Part shown: in pieces, positions 50,701 through 62,600 of the stretch | Layout of the letters: each line of letters begins with the position of its first letter | Position numbering within the stretch: position 1 is the first letter of the stretch | Origin: Phoronis australis | Lineage: Eukaryota > Phoronida > Phoronidae | Length of the DNA stretch: 64,000 nucleotides | Assembly: GCA_002633005.1 (NCBI GenBank) | Contig: NMRA01000083.1 | Location: 651,161-715,160, forward strand | Direction of reading: 5' to 3' | Position numbers and translations under genes: made by a program | The notes under the pieces: generated by a model | Database searches by the model: none | Told to the model about the DNA's origin: nothing | The model's input: the letters and a program-made list of their open reading frames with translations, nothing else

Positions 50701-53700
50701 ATCTCATCAAATCAGAGAGGTACTCACCCTTGTAAAGTCGCTGGCTATAAAGCCCTGCTCTAGCCCGCTGTAGATTGTCAAAGGAATCAACAAGACCTGA
50801 TTGAGGTGGCGCGCAATGTGACGTAATGTGGCGATAAGAAGGCGGAGCGAGAAGGTATCACCCTTATCTTTCTCTTCACGATTGTCTTCAGAGTCGCTGT
50901 CGAGAACGAGTTTGTCCAGTAAGAGGCTAATGACTAGAAACGCTAAAACTCCCAATCCCACGTAGATACCGCACAGTGTGTATACCTGAAGATGATGAAA
51001 TAATAACGGTAATTACAAATCGTTACCATTTTATCATCGATGAAAAATATGTGGATAGATAAATATGTGGATAGATAATAATTGAAGCTGCTTTGTGACC
51101 GACTTCTGCCAAAAATAATTTTACAATAATTAACAAGATTGCTTTATGCACAGAACACAGCCTCAATATTCAGAGCTCTTTCTGAGACCAGAAACCAATT
51201 CAAGTAAACAAGTGGTAAATGCGGAGATCAGTTTTATAATTATAAGCTGCTGCCAAAATCAAAAGTCAACTTTGACAAAATGCAGGTATATGGTAATAGC
51301 AGTTTTCAAAAAATGCTGACGATAATACCTCTTGTCATCTTCAGCGAAATTTCCAGCTAATTTCCAATTATTGAAAATTAATTTTCATCTGGCTACTTTC
51401 TTGATTTTCTCCATAACTTCGACGAAGCCAAGTGAATTTCAAAGGGCTGCCTCAACTGCTTTTTAAAATTACAGTACCATTAGCGTAAACACGTCAAACG
51501 CAGACATTTCTAAGTTTACCCAGAAAGTTTTTATTAAAGGCTTTTGCTGCATGCTTCAGGCAATCCTAAATCTATCGAGAAAGACTTGTTGCATGCTTCA
51601 GTTACAATGACAACCACAATAACGTGCATTCGATCAAAATGAACGTAAGATCTAAATAGATGCAACTTATAATACAAAGAGTGGTCTATATATTAGCAGC
51701 TGTTACTGAATTCTAACACCACATAGCAGCAAGTCATACACAAGGGTACTGAAAATGCGGGACCGCTGCCCATACATGTCATGCGAGGGATAACTGTTTT
51801 CTTTCAAACTGAATTTTTACATTTAAGATTAATTTTCGTGTTCATTGTCAAAAATAAGATATACTTTTATTTATTTTGACCATTGTTATTTGAGGGGGAT
51901 TGGCAGCTGGAAAACCACTGAAGGACAACAACGGCCAGCTATCAAAATACTGGTCGTGTGCATCTAGTAACTGAGCTAATTTAATAACAAATTTTGATGA
52001 GTTTTTATATACAACAAAAGTCCAACTAATATCTGTTCCGAGCCAGGCATAACGATCAAGCAGTAACATTTTAAAGTTATGTTAGACTATAGAAAAGTGT
52101 CAAAAGAAGGCAGAGTTCGGGACATTGATACGTCAGAAATGGTTCATCATATTCATGTGAAACTGCTATGCTTTATTCGCTGTTCTTCAAAACACTAGAA
52201 GTGGGAATTGTTTTCAAAATATTCCACTTTTGCATGCGGGGCTATCAAAAATCTGAATTTTATGATTTTCATTAAAAATAAATCTAATAATATTGATAAT
52301 TCAACGTGGAATTCACTCTCCGTGTGTATCAAAGCAAAATTTGACTTGGTAACAAAAATAACTGCATAAGAAAGGGCAATCGTTTTTTCACAAGTTCACA
52401 AATGCGGTGAAAAATCGAGTCCCCTGTTTGGGACTCCTTCTTGCACACAGGCACAGAGCCCGTTCTGTAACACAAGCCATTGAGATCAGGGGCTTCACTT
52501 GTACTTTACAACGATATATCGCGATGACTTGCGTGATCTCGCCAATCTTGCAAGAAGCTTGTCTTACGGAGTGCAGCTCAATAATGTGCGAGGTGAATTT
52601 TGATTTGCAGTGCCACGCTGTACTCAGGATGGCACTCGAGATGAAATCGCATCACTACACCGACGACCTACCAACCTTGACAGGTATTGGCCGATCCAGG
52701 TTAGTATTGTTGTCATTCACTAGCTTTTGCGGGCAGTAGTTGGCCCCACATTCGTCTAAGATGGTGTCAGACACGTTACCTGGGTCAGTGGCAAATACCT
52801 GACTGGAGATAACATTACCCCAGATCTGACCTGCCAAGAAGTACAATAATTACAAGTATAGTAGTAGTAGTAATGACATTGACAACGACAGTGACAACAA
52901 CAACAGAAATTATTAAAAATCATTAGTAATATTATCATCATTGTAAGTATTATTATTGACAAAATTGTCACGATTAATATTAATGATGATGATAATAATA
53001 ATAATAATAATAATAATAGTAACATTAATAATAACTATAATAAGTAAAAGTAAGAATAACAATAACTTATAATAACATCCCACTTTTTAAATTTTTTTCC
53101 CTCGTCCCACCACCCCTTACAGCGCAAATGACACACACACACACACACACACACACACNNNNNNNNNNNNNNNNNNNNNNNNNNNNNNNNNNNNNNNNNN
53201 NNNNNNNNNNNNNNNNNNNNNNNNNNNNNNNNNNNNNNNNNNNNNNNNNNNNNNNNNNNNNNNNNNNNNNNNNNNNNNNNNNNNNNNNNNNNNNNNNNNN
53301 NNNNNNNNNNNNNNNNNNNNNNNNNNNNNNNNNNNNNNNNNNNNNNNNNNNNNNNNNNNNNNNNNNNNNNNNNNNNNNNGGGCGTTTTCTGTTGTGACGA
53401 CGGACATTACACCCCTGGCATAGACCCGGATATCCCGCCTTTTCAATCGGAGTCAGTATTCCGTTTTTTTATTCTCGAATGTTGACTTCTATGTACTTCT
53501 ACTTGGAACTCATGTGAAATGTTTAAGTAAAATTTTGTTTTTACAATTTTGTCAAGAAAGATGATACTGAATAAAAACACAAATTCAGCACAACAATTCC
53601 CAATGCTGGAACGATTTCTTTGTGGTTTTTGGTCATTAAGGAAACAAATAGCCCCTTTTTGGAAAGCGTTTATGGAGTTGACAACACTTAAGATAGTACA

Positions 53701-56700
53701 ATTGATGGATATTTAGCTTACACAGACATATCTACATGCTGAAAATCAATAATAGCTCATTTCAACAGCAGCAGTTTCTAAACCAATAGAAGTGGGTGCA
53801 TATACAGGAGTGGCATCAGCAACAGATGGTTATTTAAATCTCACGTAGTAAAGCGATGTTCACTGCAAAGTCAGTATTATCTCAAGACAAATTTAATATT
53901 CCCAATGCAAACAGTTCATGTGTTTGTGGGATTAGGAAGCAGACTTTGGGGGTGATAAGCACTGGGAACAACACTGAAATAAAACTAGTCTTATCGCAAC
54001 GACATTATTAGACTGAGAGAGCATTTACTTAAGCATGTTGCTTGTGGACTGAAAAATTAAAAAGCCGAAAAATGTTGACAACCAAACTATGTAAGACACC
54101 AAACCATTCAGCTGAGAGGAAAACGTGATTAACAAACATTTCCTCATTAACACGCGGCCTAAAATGAAGATCTTAAATCATGTTAAATACATAAAGAATG
54201 TATCAAATGACCTCAATGCATCCTAAAATAGAACATTGGGGGCGTTGGCAGCCAACTTTAACGGGGTTGGCCAAACGTTTCAAATTCGCGGCGCTTCGTA
54301 TCTGTTGCAGGTGATCTTGTATCGATTTCAATTGTAAGGAAACAATTGCTATCATGGAAGTAAGTTGAGACCAGAGTGGCTGGGGTAATCATTTCGTGAT
54401 TACCATGTTTTGACTATGTTAGAGGTTAAGATCCAGAAAAGCACCATGAACCTGCTTTCAGTCACGAGATACAACTTTTGATTCAGACCACTTGTGAAAT
54501 TGGTTTCAAATTGTTCATGAAAAAACTAACAGTTTGTTATTGCTTGAGATCAGGGTCAACGAGTTGGCTTGCCAAGACGTGTTATTTATCATGTGGAACA
54601 TAGTCTCGAGGTATAACGAACTACCAGTTCTTTGCAAATTCGGAAATCATTTCTCATCTTAGTTTACACAAGGAACAACTACTGACGCCAGTTTTATAAC
54701 GACAAGTGATACAAAGCAAAAGTCCCCTTCTTGGGCGAAACTTAGGTCTACATCCACTTGGGTCGACATCAACTTGGGTCTACATCAACTTGGGTCGACA
54801 TCCACTTGGGCCGACATCAACTTGGGTCCTACATCAACTTGGGTCTATATCAACTTAGGTCTACATTCACTTGGGTCTACATCCAATTAAAAAATGAATC
54901 AACTTACCTGTTTGAAAAAGCATGAAGAAAATACCAAAAAACCGTGAGATGACCGTTTCTTTCACCTCCTCGGACACTTTAGCATACTGTATCCCAGTCT
55001 CAGTCAGATAAGTGCACTTGGCAGACCACAAGGGGGCAGCACACGCACCAATGAGTACGGAGGCAGGAATGATGGTGCCCCACACTGCGTAGAAATTGGC
55101 GCCCATGTACACAATATAACCCACCATAGATACGGCAATGGTCCACTTACATCCCAGCTTGCGGATCATCATGGGAGGTATGAACATACAAGCGACAACC
55201 ATGGCAGCATAAATTACTGAAAGACCACCGGTACCCAAGCCGTCGTCACGGTTCAATGTGCTCTGCAAATTACTCAACGACTGAAAGCCAGTGAAGAGCA
55301 GAAGAAAGGCAAAACTAACGACGATCAAATTTTTGATGATTTTGATCTTGATTCGTCTCTTCTCTTTCTCCGTCATGTCGGCGATAACAAAGTTGGCCTT
55401 GCTGTCTGCCAACGAGGTTCCGTTGGTAGAAATGGAGATGTTACTCTCAATGTGCTTGACATCGTCGAAATCCGCCATTCTGTCGGTCTGAAAGTCAAAA
55501 GTAAAACATTTATTAGACATCTAGAAGCGATCAAATATACAGCCATATTTAGTCACAGACAAAAGGAAAGGTAACCTGTTAAATTGCGTAAAATTTTAAT
55601 TGAGCTCTGCTTTATACCTGGGTAGAGTTCAATAACGCTATGACCTCGCCAAGACCTCGTTAGACAAGCAAGACTTCGGGAGACTACGCGAGATATTGCC
55701 GTGTGTTTCAAATGAGAACACTTGAATTTGACTAAACTTTTCTAACCTCTAACTGAATTCTACCCAGAGCAGTACAAACCAAGTGTATATAACAAAGAAA
55801 TCACTTCAAAATTTTTCACGTTGTTGATTAATTTCACAAAATAAAATTCGAATGTCGTCGAATAAGTTGAACCACTCGTCACTCGTCACCTTTTCTTTCA
55901 CACTCCCATTGCTTTCCTATTTAATATTTATATGTAAGTCGTCCTGTTTGCATAACTCGTAGCTCAACAGCAGACACTGTACTTCCGGAAATTACTTTAA
56001 TTCATGAGTCGTCACCATATCTATCTCGTAAAATGAGAGAATACACTGTACTGAACGCTTAAACTCAATCAAAACTTGATGCCAAAGCAACTTCAAAAAT
56101 AGGCCCCACGCCTATTAATTCTAATGTATATATTTTTAAAGTTCTCCATAAACATTGATGAATTAATATGTAACAGCCGGGCATACCTAACTACGCCAGT
56201 GCATGAGTATTTAGAAGTTGTTAAAACGCATGGAATGCCAAGCCTATCAGTTTTTAAAACGCGTTCCTTTTTTACACGATAGCACGTTAATCAACATCTG
56301 CATGTTTTGAATAACGCGTCAATTCGCGTTGTAGATGAGCTTACGGTGTCTCTTGTCCTTGTTTAGTTAAGAGCTATGGTAGATTGTAATGTTCAGGTTC
56401 TAAACTTTTGACTTTCTCAAACTGATGGTGTATCAATAACCTGCTGTTATTCGTTGTTATTCATGTATGTTATAAGTGGCTGGAATCGAGTGCATACTGC
56501 ACAGTCATGGGATTCTGAGTACACCCCTGTTAGTTTGGTGTTTATCAGGTCATCAGCTTTTTATGTTTCGTTCAAAAAGGAAATGACAAACAGGTTGAAA
56601 GCAATCTCTGAAACTGTCCGCTCATCACACCATTAAGAGGTCAGTCAAGTCTACTCGCTCTAATGTGTAAAACCCATACGCGTTAATATTGACAGGTTTG

Positions 56701-59266
56701 AAATTCCACAGTTTTCATAAAAACGCCAGCTTACGCATATACAAGTAGTCACTCGAATAGGTACGATTATCGCTTTTATCGCAGTCTCCGAAGGTGATAA
56801 CTAAAGTCACGTTAGCCTGTATTGAGTACTAAATAAGTTTTTGTCTTTCTCAGAAAGTTCCAGTACCAGTAAAAGCTTAGCCGCTTAATATTTTCTTATT
56901 TCGGCTAATGTAACTCCTATGCCAAAGCCACACATGGCACCTGAGAAAACAAAAGACGTGTTGGGAACTTCTTGGAGCTACTAGTAAATAGAACGAATAA
57001 AAGTTTTTATGGTGAATAACCAGTGATCATTCCAACAAATAATCTCTCATTTACAACCGAGAAGGGGATTCTTTCTTCTGATGGCTGTGTCTACCTCAGG
57101 TCCATCGAACTACAAAAGTGTTGGTCAGTAGCAATGGGTAGTTGAGTCTTGTGTTCCCGGCTACGTACTAGTCTCGAAAGTATTTCCTTCTACTCATTGT
57201 TGAACACGTCTCGGGCACCATAGTGACAACTTGATAAATAAATATTAATTGTTATGAAATATCACACCGCGGTTGTCCATTAAAATTTTATTTAACCATA
57301 ACATTGTCACGATAACCAATGGTGTAGTTGGTTATTCATATGGAATAATTAGATTACCTTTCAATGGGCTTATCAAGCATGGAAAACACTGGTCTGTCAG
57401 TGAAATGCCAGGGCAGAGAAACACTCCAGTGATTAGCAGACAGTAGAACGTGTTCATTGAGTGCAAGAAAGGCAACAGAAATTGATCTCTGGTTGATATA
57501 TTTCTAAAAACACAAAACTACTGAGTTTTTTCTATACTTCAGTATTTTGTAGTAAATGATGATACTCGTTTTGACAGCAAGAGATCTCTTCTTCACGACA
57601 TGTGTTCTAGGTTGGTTCCTCCTTACAAAAGGGTCGTGTTTCTGAAAGAAAATCCCACGAAAGTGTGCTGACTTTTTCATGAAAGTTCCCTATGAGCCGA
57701 CTTCCTAAGCGGGTGAGTATCAAAACTTAGCTGCAACCCCCAAAATATAGTCAAGTATCCCCCCTCGGTGCAGCGATTTCACGGTCTCTCCAGGCCCTTG
57801 AAGTGTAGACAGTCGGGAACACCGTTCACAACCCTCGCACTCCCTGACACTGCATGATGCAATTCATTGGGTTCAATATTTAAAACTAACTACAGACAGC
57901 TGTTATATTTGCACCACTATGATATAGGTTCATTGATATCATTAGAACAGCAATAAACAAGATCCATCCATTAAAGGGATGAGATATGAAATGAATGAAA
58001 TTCAACAACAGGACTTATTATAAAGATGAATTAACAAGCACCGACTGCATAAGTTCAACCAATTGGGCGTTGTGCCGAACGCAGTTGACACTGAGCTTAC
58101 CCAGGTGAATGGAGATTAGCGTCAAAATATAACGTATTTATACAGCTTTGTACCAAGGCTATTGACAGCTACATGCAGTGTCCTTCGAAGTACAACATAC
58201 AATACCAAATAACGTCCAGTTCAGTCGTCAAATTAAAAAGTGATTACCTGTTCTTCCCAAGCTCAGAAACTAGTTGTTACACGAGTGAGGAACAAGTCGA
58301 GAGAAACATTATAGGTGAATTGTGGTCCATATTCAAAAGTTCTGGTGTTATTTGACAATAAAAGTCGCGAAAGGGTTTTTGTTTGCCTAACATATAGTCA
58401 AACAATATTGGCCTACAACTCCTCTCCGTTTCCCACGGCCACATAACCAAACCTACTGTACACTGAGACTCTTTCGGATTTTGACCACTTACCCGTTGTG
58501 AAATCGTTCCGTGGTCAAAATAGACGTGATTTCTGGACTTGGAAAGAATTCACAATTCTGAGATTCTACAATTAAGTTGAGTTGTCATTGTTCGCCGGGC
58601 ATTACCTCGAGCAACAACAAACTGTCAGTTCTTTACACCACCAAAATCCCTTCTAATCTGAGTAAGGAACAAGTTGAGGCCGATTTTACAGAGGTAGGTG
58701 GTCTAAATGAAAAGTCAATTTCTTCGACGAAACTCGGCTTTATTACTGCTTTATATTGGAAGATTGTTCCTTCCGCGGTAATAGCAAAAGTGGTAGCAGA
58801 AGGAAGTAAAAGGCTTCCGTTGTTGCCTGTAAAGTCAAATCCACAGTAAGAAAACCAAACCCACATTGTACTTGAGAAATCTTGGAACCAGTAAGATATT
58901 GGTTCCTATAGAGCCGGAAAAACATTCTCGATCACTCCTTTGGAGTGCGTTACAGGCTACACATTATAAACACAAACGGCCATTTGCGTAGTGTTGATTG
59001 TTTAAATGAATAGAAATTCAAACTGTATTGACATATATTGACCTTCACTGCGGTTGAGTACATTCTCGTATAAATCACCAATTCGAACTTTTTCAATACA
59101 GTACAATTACCTTCGACACGAGTCCATCACGTTCATCCATTTCTTCACTTTCGTCATCATCTTCACTGTTTTTATCATCCGAAAACGTCACTTTTGATTG
59201 AGAAGTCAGGTAACCGTTTTCACTTGACAATCTGTCCATGCCGACCGCCTCAGTACAGAATGACAT
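47476..59266 (-). CDS. UNC93A-like: UNC93A-like multi-pass membrane protein (complete, gene span)
   Basis: Seven coding exons (59111-59266, 54908-55487, 52676-52830, 50728-50985, 50099-50234, 49335-49466, 47476-47705) total 1647 nt = 548 residues plus stop, with every phase consistent. Residues 1-100 are a hydrophilic, partly acidic cytosolic tail; the conserved core starts at about 104 with KNLIVVSFAFLLLF. Family hallmarks are RKLGCKWTI, the APLWSAKCTYLT segment, IWGNVISS, an extracellular loop with N-glycosylation sequons (NVS, NNT) and a CGANYC pair, IPLTIYSGLEQGF, GYVMICFGVADA, FFVFAGLWGMSDAVWQTQ and EAAFSNYRLWE. It belongs to the UNC93 branch of the major facilitator superfamily. C. elegans unc-93 regulates a two-pore K+ channel; the function of UNC93A is poorly known. 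It is longer than human UNC93A (457 residues) because of the N-terminal tail. Confidence 0.95.
47991..48149 (+). mobile_element. Short inverted-repeat element, family M2 (copy 2)
   Basis: The left end has CGTTCAGTAGACGCTAGGAC; the complement of the right end has CGTTCAGTAACGCTAGGACC. Internal TAGTCAAAGTCACGTGTTC and CGCGAAGTCTTGCTTTTTAG match the copies at 13990 and 55618. No coding; target duplication not resolved. Confidence 0.7.
48935..49091. repeat. Degenerate GGACAACAATACAAC repeat and GT microsatellite
   Basis: Several imperfect copies of a ~15-20-bp unit (CCGGACAACAGTACAAC type) run from 48935 to 49012, then a (GT)n/(GTGC)n tract spans about 49049-49091. These produce spurious long open frames on the minus strand. 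Confidence 0.75.
49335..49466 (-). CDS. UNC93A-like: UNC93A-like exon 6
   Basis: 132 nt, acceptor gttttcag and donor CAATG|gtaagg. It encodes ASIFQFGVLVALLLW, then KPVFFVFAGLWGMSDAVWQT, among the most conserved UNC93A segments. Confidence 0.95.
49467..50098 (-). other. UNC93A-like intron 5
   Basis: 632 bp, no feature seen. Confidence 0.8.
50099..50234 (-). CDS. UNC93A-like: UNC93A-like exon 5
   Basis: 136 nt, acceptor ttttccag and donor TTGGAG|gtaagc. It encodes SYVGCALGIWWIGYVMICFG and VADAVCSYAFGKLAQFIGRQ, a membrane segment plus the family's short cytosolic loop. Confidence 0.95.
50235..50727 (-). other. UNC93A-like intron 4
   Basis: 493 bp, no feature seen. Confidence 0.8.
50728..50985 (-). 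CDS. UNC93A-like: UNC93A-like exon 4
   Basis: 258 nt (86 codons, phase 0 at both ends). It encodes VYTLCGIYVGLGVLAFLV (a membrane segment), a charged cytosolic loop (DSDSEDNREEKDKGD) and a second membrane segment with IPLTIYSGLEQGFIASDFTR. Donor ACAAGG|gtgagt. Confidence 0.95.
50986..52675 (-). other. UNC93A-like intron 3
   Basis: 1.7 kb. Contains an R2 repeat copy (52328-52460) preceded by a segment resembling the R1 family (52200-52300); otherwise AT-rich. Confidence 0.8.
52328..52460 (+). repeat. Dispersed repeat family R2, copy 2
   Basis: Collinear with 38900-39050: AAATTTGACTTGGTAAC, CATAAGAAAGGGCAATCG, TTTTTCACAAGTTCACAAAT, CCCCTGTTTGGGACTCCTTC, CAGGCACAGAGCCC. Confidence 0.6.
52676..52830 (-). 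CDS. UNC93A-like: UNC93A-like exon 3 (glycosylated loop)
   Basis: 155 nt, acceptor cttggcag and donor TCAAG|gttggt. It encodes QIWGNVISSQVFATDPGNVS and the loop DECGANYC..NDNNTN. The Cys pair and sequons match the large luminal or extracellular loop of UNC93A. The first intron base pattern (gttggt) is weaker than others but the phase is right. Confidence 0.92.
53159..53379. other. Assembly gap of 221 N beside an (AC)n microsatellite
   Basis: The N run begins directly after at least 28 bp of (AC)n, so the gap probably reflects an unresolved microsatellite. Confidence 0.95.
54745..54885 (+). repeat. 16-bp minisatellite, about nine copies
   Basis: Unit GGTCTACATCAACTTG with variants (GGTCGACATCCACTTG and others) repeats to about 54885, ending 22 bp from the donor of UNC93A-like exon 2. 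Confidence 0.88.
54908..55487 (-). CDS. UNC93A-like: UNC93A-like exon 2 (first membrane segments)
   Basis: 580 nt, acceptor gactttcag and donor AACAG|gtaagt. It encodes MADFDDVKHIESN, a polar stretch, a basic run (KEKRRIKIKIIKN), then four or five hydrophobic segments with RKLGCKW and the APLWSAKCTYLT signature, ending IFFMLFQTG. Closely matches the N-terminal half of UNC93A. Confidence 0.95.
55488..59110 (-). other. UNC93A-like intron 1
   Basis: 3.6 kb. It contains an M2 element (55618-55767). A minus-strand open frame at 58633-58866 and plus-strand frames at 58173-58355 and 58577-58849 have no recognised similarity. The rest shows nothing specific. Confidence 0.75.
55618..55767 (-). mobile_element. 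Short inverted-repeat element, family M2 (copy 3, reversed)
   Basis: Ends CTGGGTAGAGTTCA and TGAATTCTACCCAG are inverted repeats (13 of 14). The interior is the reverse complement of the copies at 13990 and 47991 (CAAGCAAGACTTCGGGAG, GAGAACACTTGAATTTGACT). 150 bp, non-coding. Confidence 0.72.
59111..59266 (-). CDS. UNC93A-like: UNC93A-like exon 1 (acidic N-terminal tail)
   Basis: The ATG at 59266 opens MSFCTEAVGMDRLSSENGY and runs 52 codons through an acidic patch (DDKNSEDDDESEEMDERDG) to SK at the donor AAG|gtaatt. Phase 0 joins exon 2 in frame as SK-TDR-MADFDD. Start chosen as the first ATG; a second in-frame ATG is at residue 10, and another in exon 2 (55478) could serve a shorter isoform. 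The exon has no family match, so it rests on splice fit and composition. Confidence 0.65.
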
Positions 59267-59620
59267 GTGTTTGAGGCGCAAGCAAATCAATAGATTCAAA
59301 ACACAGTTCAGCGTTCGATCGCTCGGGTCAAATAGCGTTAGGGGATTGGTTGACAATCATGGATCACAGCACAGGTGTATAAATTGACATAATTTCTTGT
59401 CCTGGGTTTGTAATACGAGGTTCCGATATGAACGCGTATTCCCAACCTATTTTCTATATAAAAAGACGACTGATGTGTGTACCCAAGCGAACTAAAGCAA
59501 GGACTTAAAGGACCGGTGACTTACCGCTTTGTAACCATGATCGCGGTTGAGTACAAATAACTATTTCGAACACAAAAGAGGGGGTGTGTCACTTTCAGTT
59601 ACTCTATTGAGGTTAAAGTG
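59267..59620 (-). promoter_or_regulatory. Putative UNC93A-like 5' UTR and promoter region
   Basis: Lies directly upstream of the start codon. TATATAAAAAG at 59456-59466 would be a TATA box for the plus strand but its minus-strand reading (TATATAG) is also acceptable; direction is unresolved. Confidence 0.3.
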
Positions 59621-62600
59621 GGGCGCCTGAAAAATATACTTAGCAGTACTGATCGCTGGATTGTCGGCAAGAGGGCTAACGGCAGGCGTACAAGTGATGG
59701 GAAAAAGAATACTGGACATGTTGCTCTGAAGGTTGACTTTTTCACGGTCATTTTTCTGGAGAACAGGGATGCTTTCCCAACAAAATTTGTAATTTATCCA
59801 TTATGTTTTAAAGTATGACCAATATCAATATATACAGATACACATACATATACATATATATTACTCCCAGGTTTTAAAATGTTTATTTCATGTATAGAAA
59901 ACGTGCATACCCGCAAGTCGAAAACATTACATGTAGACAGAGATATGGAATGCTTGAGCTGACTCTGTAACGAGTATCACACACATTCCAAGGGTGAGAT
60001 GATTGGTGTATGATTAGTACTTGAAAATGAAGTAAAATAAAATAACTTAGTAAAATAAAATAACTTAGCCGGATGTTCGAGAGCATGACCCTCGTAAATG
60101 AAGTGACTGGCCACCCACTTTTGACGTTGGGAGGAAGCAACCGTCAATAAACAGACGGAGGGACGGGGCGGGACCGTGGAGGGCGTGCAACCTTCGCATG
60201 GTGACCGGCACAGTTGTAGGGTAGGAGCAGAGGCATGCGACAATGGTATGCATGTGTAACGGTGTGCAAGTTTAACTGATAAACCGTGACAGGCTTTAGT
60301 TGGAGTTCACTTTAAATTCTGTAAATTTCTTTGGAGAAGGCCCCCAACCCCCCGTAGGATACCCCTTCACCAGTACTCTCCCGAATGCTCATTTGGTACT
60401 TGTATCTCTCTCGCAGTGCGCGCATCCCATCGAAGTGCCAAAAATCCATGCTGTGAATTACGGATCAGGAAAGTCTTTCAAGTTAACAACCGACAATCAT
60501 CTCAAAATAGTCGTTCAGAGTGCCTTTAGTTTTTATTGTGTTTCATGATAACTCAGGACATCAAGCTTATTATCCTTTGGTAACCTACTCGATGTTCTTG
60601 TTGGAACCGCCAACGGAATCTTAGAATCCTGTCACGGTAACTGAGGAATGCCATGATATCCGTCATTAGTGAGAGTAAAGGCTTGATTCGATTTTCGTTT
60701 TTCAATCAGCTAAACAGGGCGAAAAGGAAATTTAAGGATTTCCATCTCTTTACATTGTCTCGGGTACCATTTTCGTGTTTCCCAGATGTTGATATGATCG
60801 GCTTAAATGACCAATCAGAACGCAACCTTCTTGACACTCCTTCGTTTTCAAACCGCCATTTTACCCGACAGACAACAGGTTGCTGGGTAAAATTTTGGTT
60901 TGTTTGTCAACAATACGCAAGGGGCGCAGCTTGCGATGAAACTAGTACAGGGAGTGTTGAATGACTCACACGCCCGCCAACGGTACTCACTGTCACAACG
61001 CCACCTATATGGGGATGCGTAACTCTCGTAGCATTGAGAAAGAGCCCCGCACGCCGGCACATGAACAGAACTTAATAACCGCGGCGGTTCTGTGGTACAT
61101 GCGCGCACCCAGCCTTCCATTTNACATGACGTTACAAAAAGCGGGGAGACTTTCCATAGGCGGATCTAAGGGGGGGGGGGGGGGGGGGGGGGGGCTCCTT
61201 CGAGCGGCCCCCCGGGTGCGCGCATGTGGTACTCTGCTACATTTGTGAAGTGGGGAAGGGGCGGGTGCAACTGAAAACCCACACATTTAAACAATGGAAT
61301 CTAAAAAGGGATCTTCGTAGGGAGCTTCCATGAAAAATTATCCTTCCGAAAGATTTTGTTCCATTGAGCGCCACCTTATGGGAGTTTTAAAATTAAAATT
61401 CCACAGCCTTTCATGGACGGCTGTCTGTTTATGCGGCATTTATTAAGTCCGAAACACTACAAAAAGACCCGTGTTATGCTGTTTCATCGAACTCCCAGGC
61501 AAGCTTCTGTAGAAAGTGCATCTTAACGTTGGAAGTCCTTGCTTAGTCACGCATGAGTGGTATGTCCCGTATTTCTCTTTCATAACAGCACACACCGCAC
61601 TGTGCGTGACCGGTCACCACCTGTGACCTGACCTAAAAGGTTCCAGGTTTTAGTCACGGCAGCAGTCTCCTCATGATCAGGCTATCCAGGATTTTACTAA
61701 TTTGTACGTACAAAGTAAATTTTCTATAGGCCCATCTAGGCCTACACAATTGAACTACAAAACGAGAGGGTTGCGAGCTATTAGCCTTTTGAAAATTCAG
61801 GGAGTATACAGTCCTCTTGAACAGCAAGCCTTTATTAATTCAAGTGTATTTCATCCTTGGGCGTGACCGGCGACTAATTACGTAGGTTCACCACATCTTA
61901 ACCACGCTACAGTGGCAACAGGTGTCTTGATAGTACGCGGTGTTGACAATAGATGTAGCAAACGTAGCATACTAGATGTTAGCGCTTCAAGTAGATTTAT
62001 TTTTTTTTTGCATTTATTTCATTCCGAAACCAAAACAAATAGGGATTTGTACTTGAAAAATATGCTGTGAAGCTGTGTTCAGTTCTTAATCTGATTACCA
62101 TTGAGGAGAGATGAAAAAACGAGACAAATGAAACGTGAGATAAGAAGGAAAATGAAAGAACTTTCGTCAAAATAATATTAACTAAAACAGAGATAATACT
62201 GAAAGTCAGTTACAATATAAACACCATGGACATTCGGTTTACACCCGGCCCTAAAAGGGGTTGGTACGAATTTTGTGATAACTGAACACTACTCAGTCCT
62301 TCGCTGTGTCATGCGCCGGCCCGGTCGTCACTGCAGACTTTTTTCCCAGCGGTAGTCAAAAAGGAAAGTGGGGAAACAAATTAGTCATGGTTCAAGCAAA
62401 TTTCAACTGCTGTCAAAACTACCCTTCTCCGCTCACATTTCGCTAAACTGCCCGGTTTGAACAACCTTACCTACGCTTCAATCCACTTGGGTAGCCATTA
62501 TGCTAATTCTACCGGTACAGTTTCCATAGAACTCTAGGGATCCATGGAATGCCCAACTCCCGCTCGTGACCGATAGGTCTATTACGCAACAGCTGCTCAA

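Larger units (their letters stand above)
52831..54907 (-). other. UNC93A-like intron 2 with assembly gap
   Basis: 2.1 kb including an AAT-rich simple repeat (52855-53070), an (AC)n tract (53131-53158) running into 221 N (53159-53379), and a 16-bp minisatellite next to the exon 2 donor. True length unknown because of the gap. Confidence 0.85.

Noticed and set aside
53117-53446. Open frames of 89-109 residues spanning the gap
   Set aside because: They consist mainly of N and an (AC)n microsatellite.
55010-55045. CTCF-like CCACAAGGGGGCAGC
   Set aside because: It is the complement of codons for the conserved APLWSAK segment of UNC93A, so protein constraint explains it.
58633-58866. Minus-strand open frame with a faint laminin-G-like look (FSFRPPTS..LLRLEG)
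   Set aside because: Too short and weak, stop codon right after, no partner exons; not supportable.
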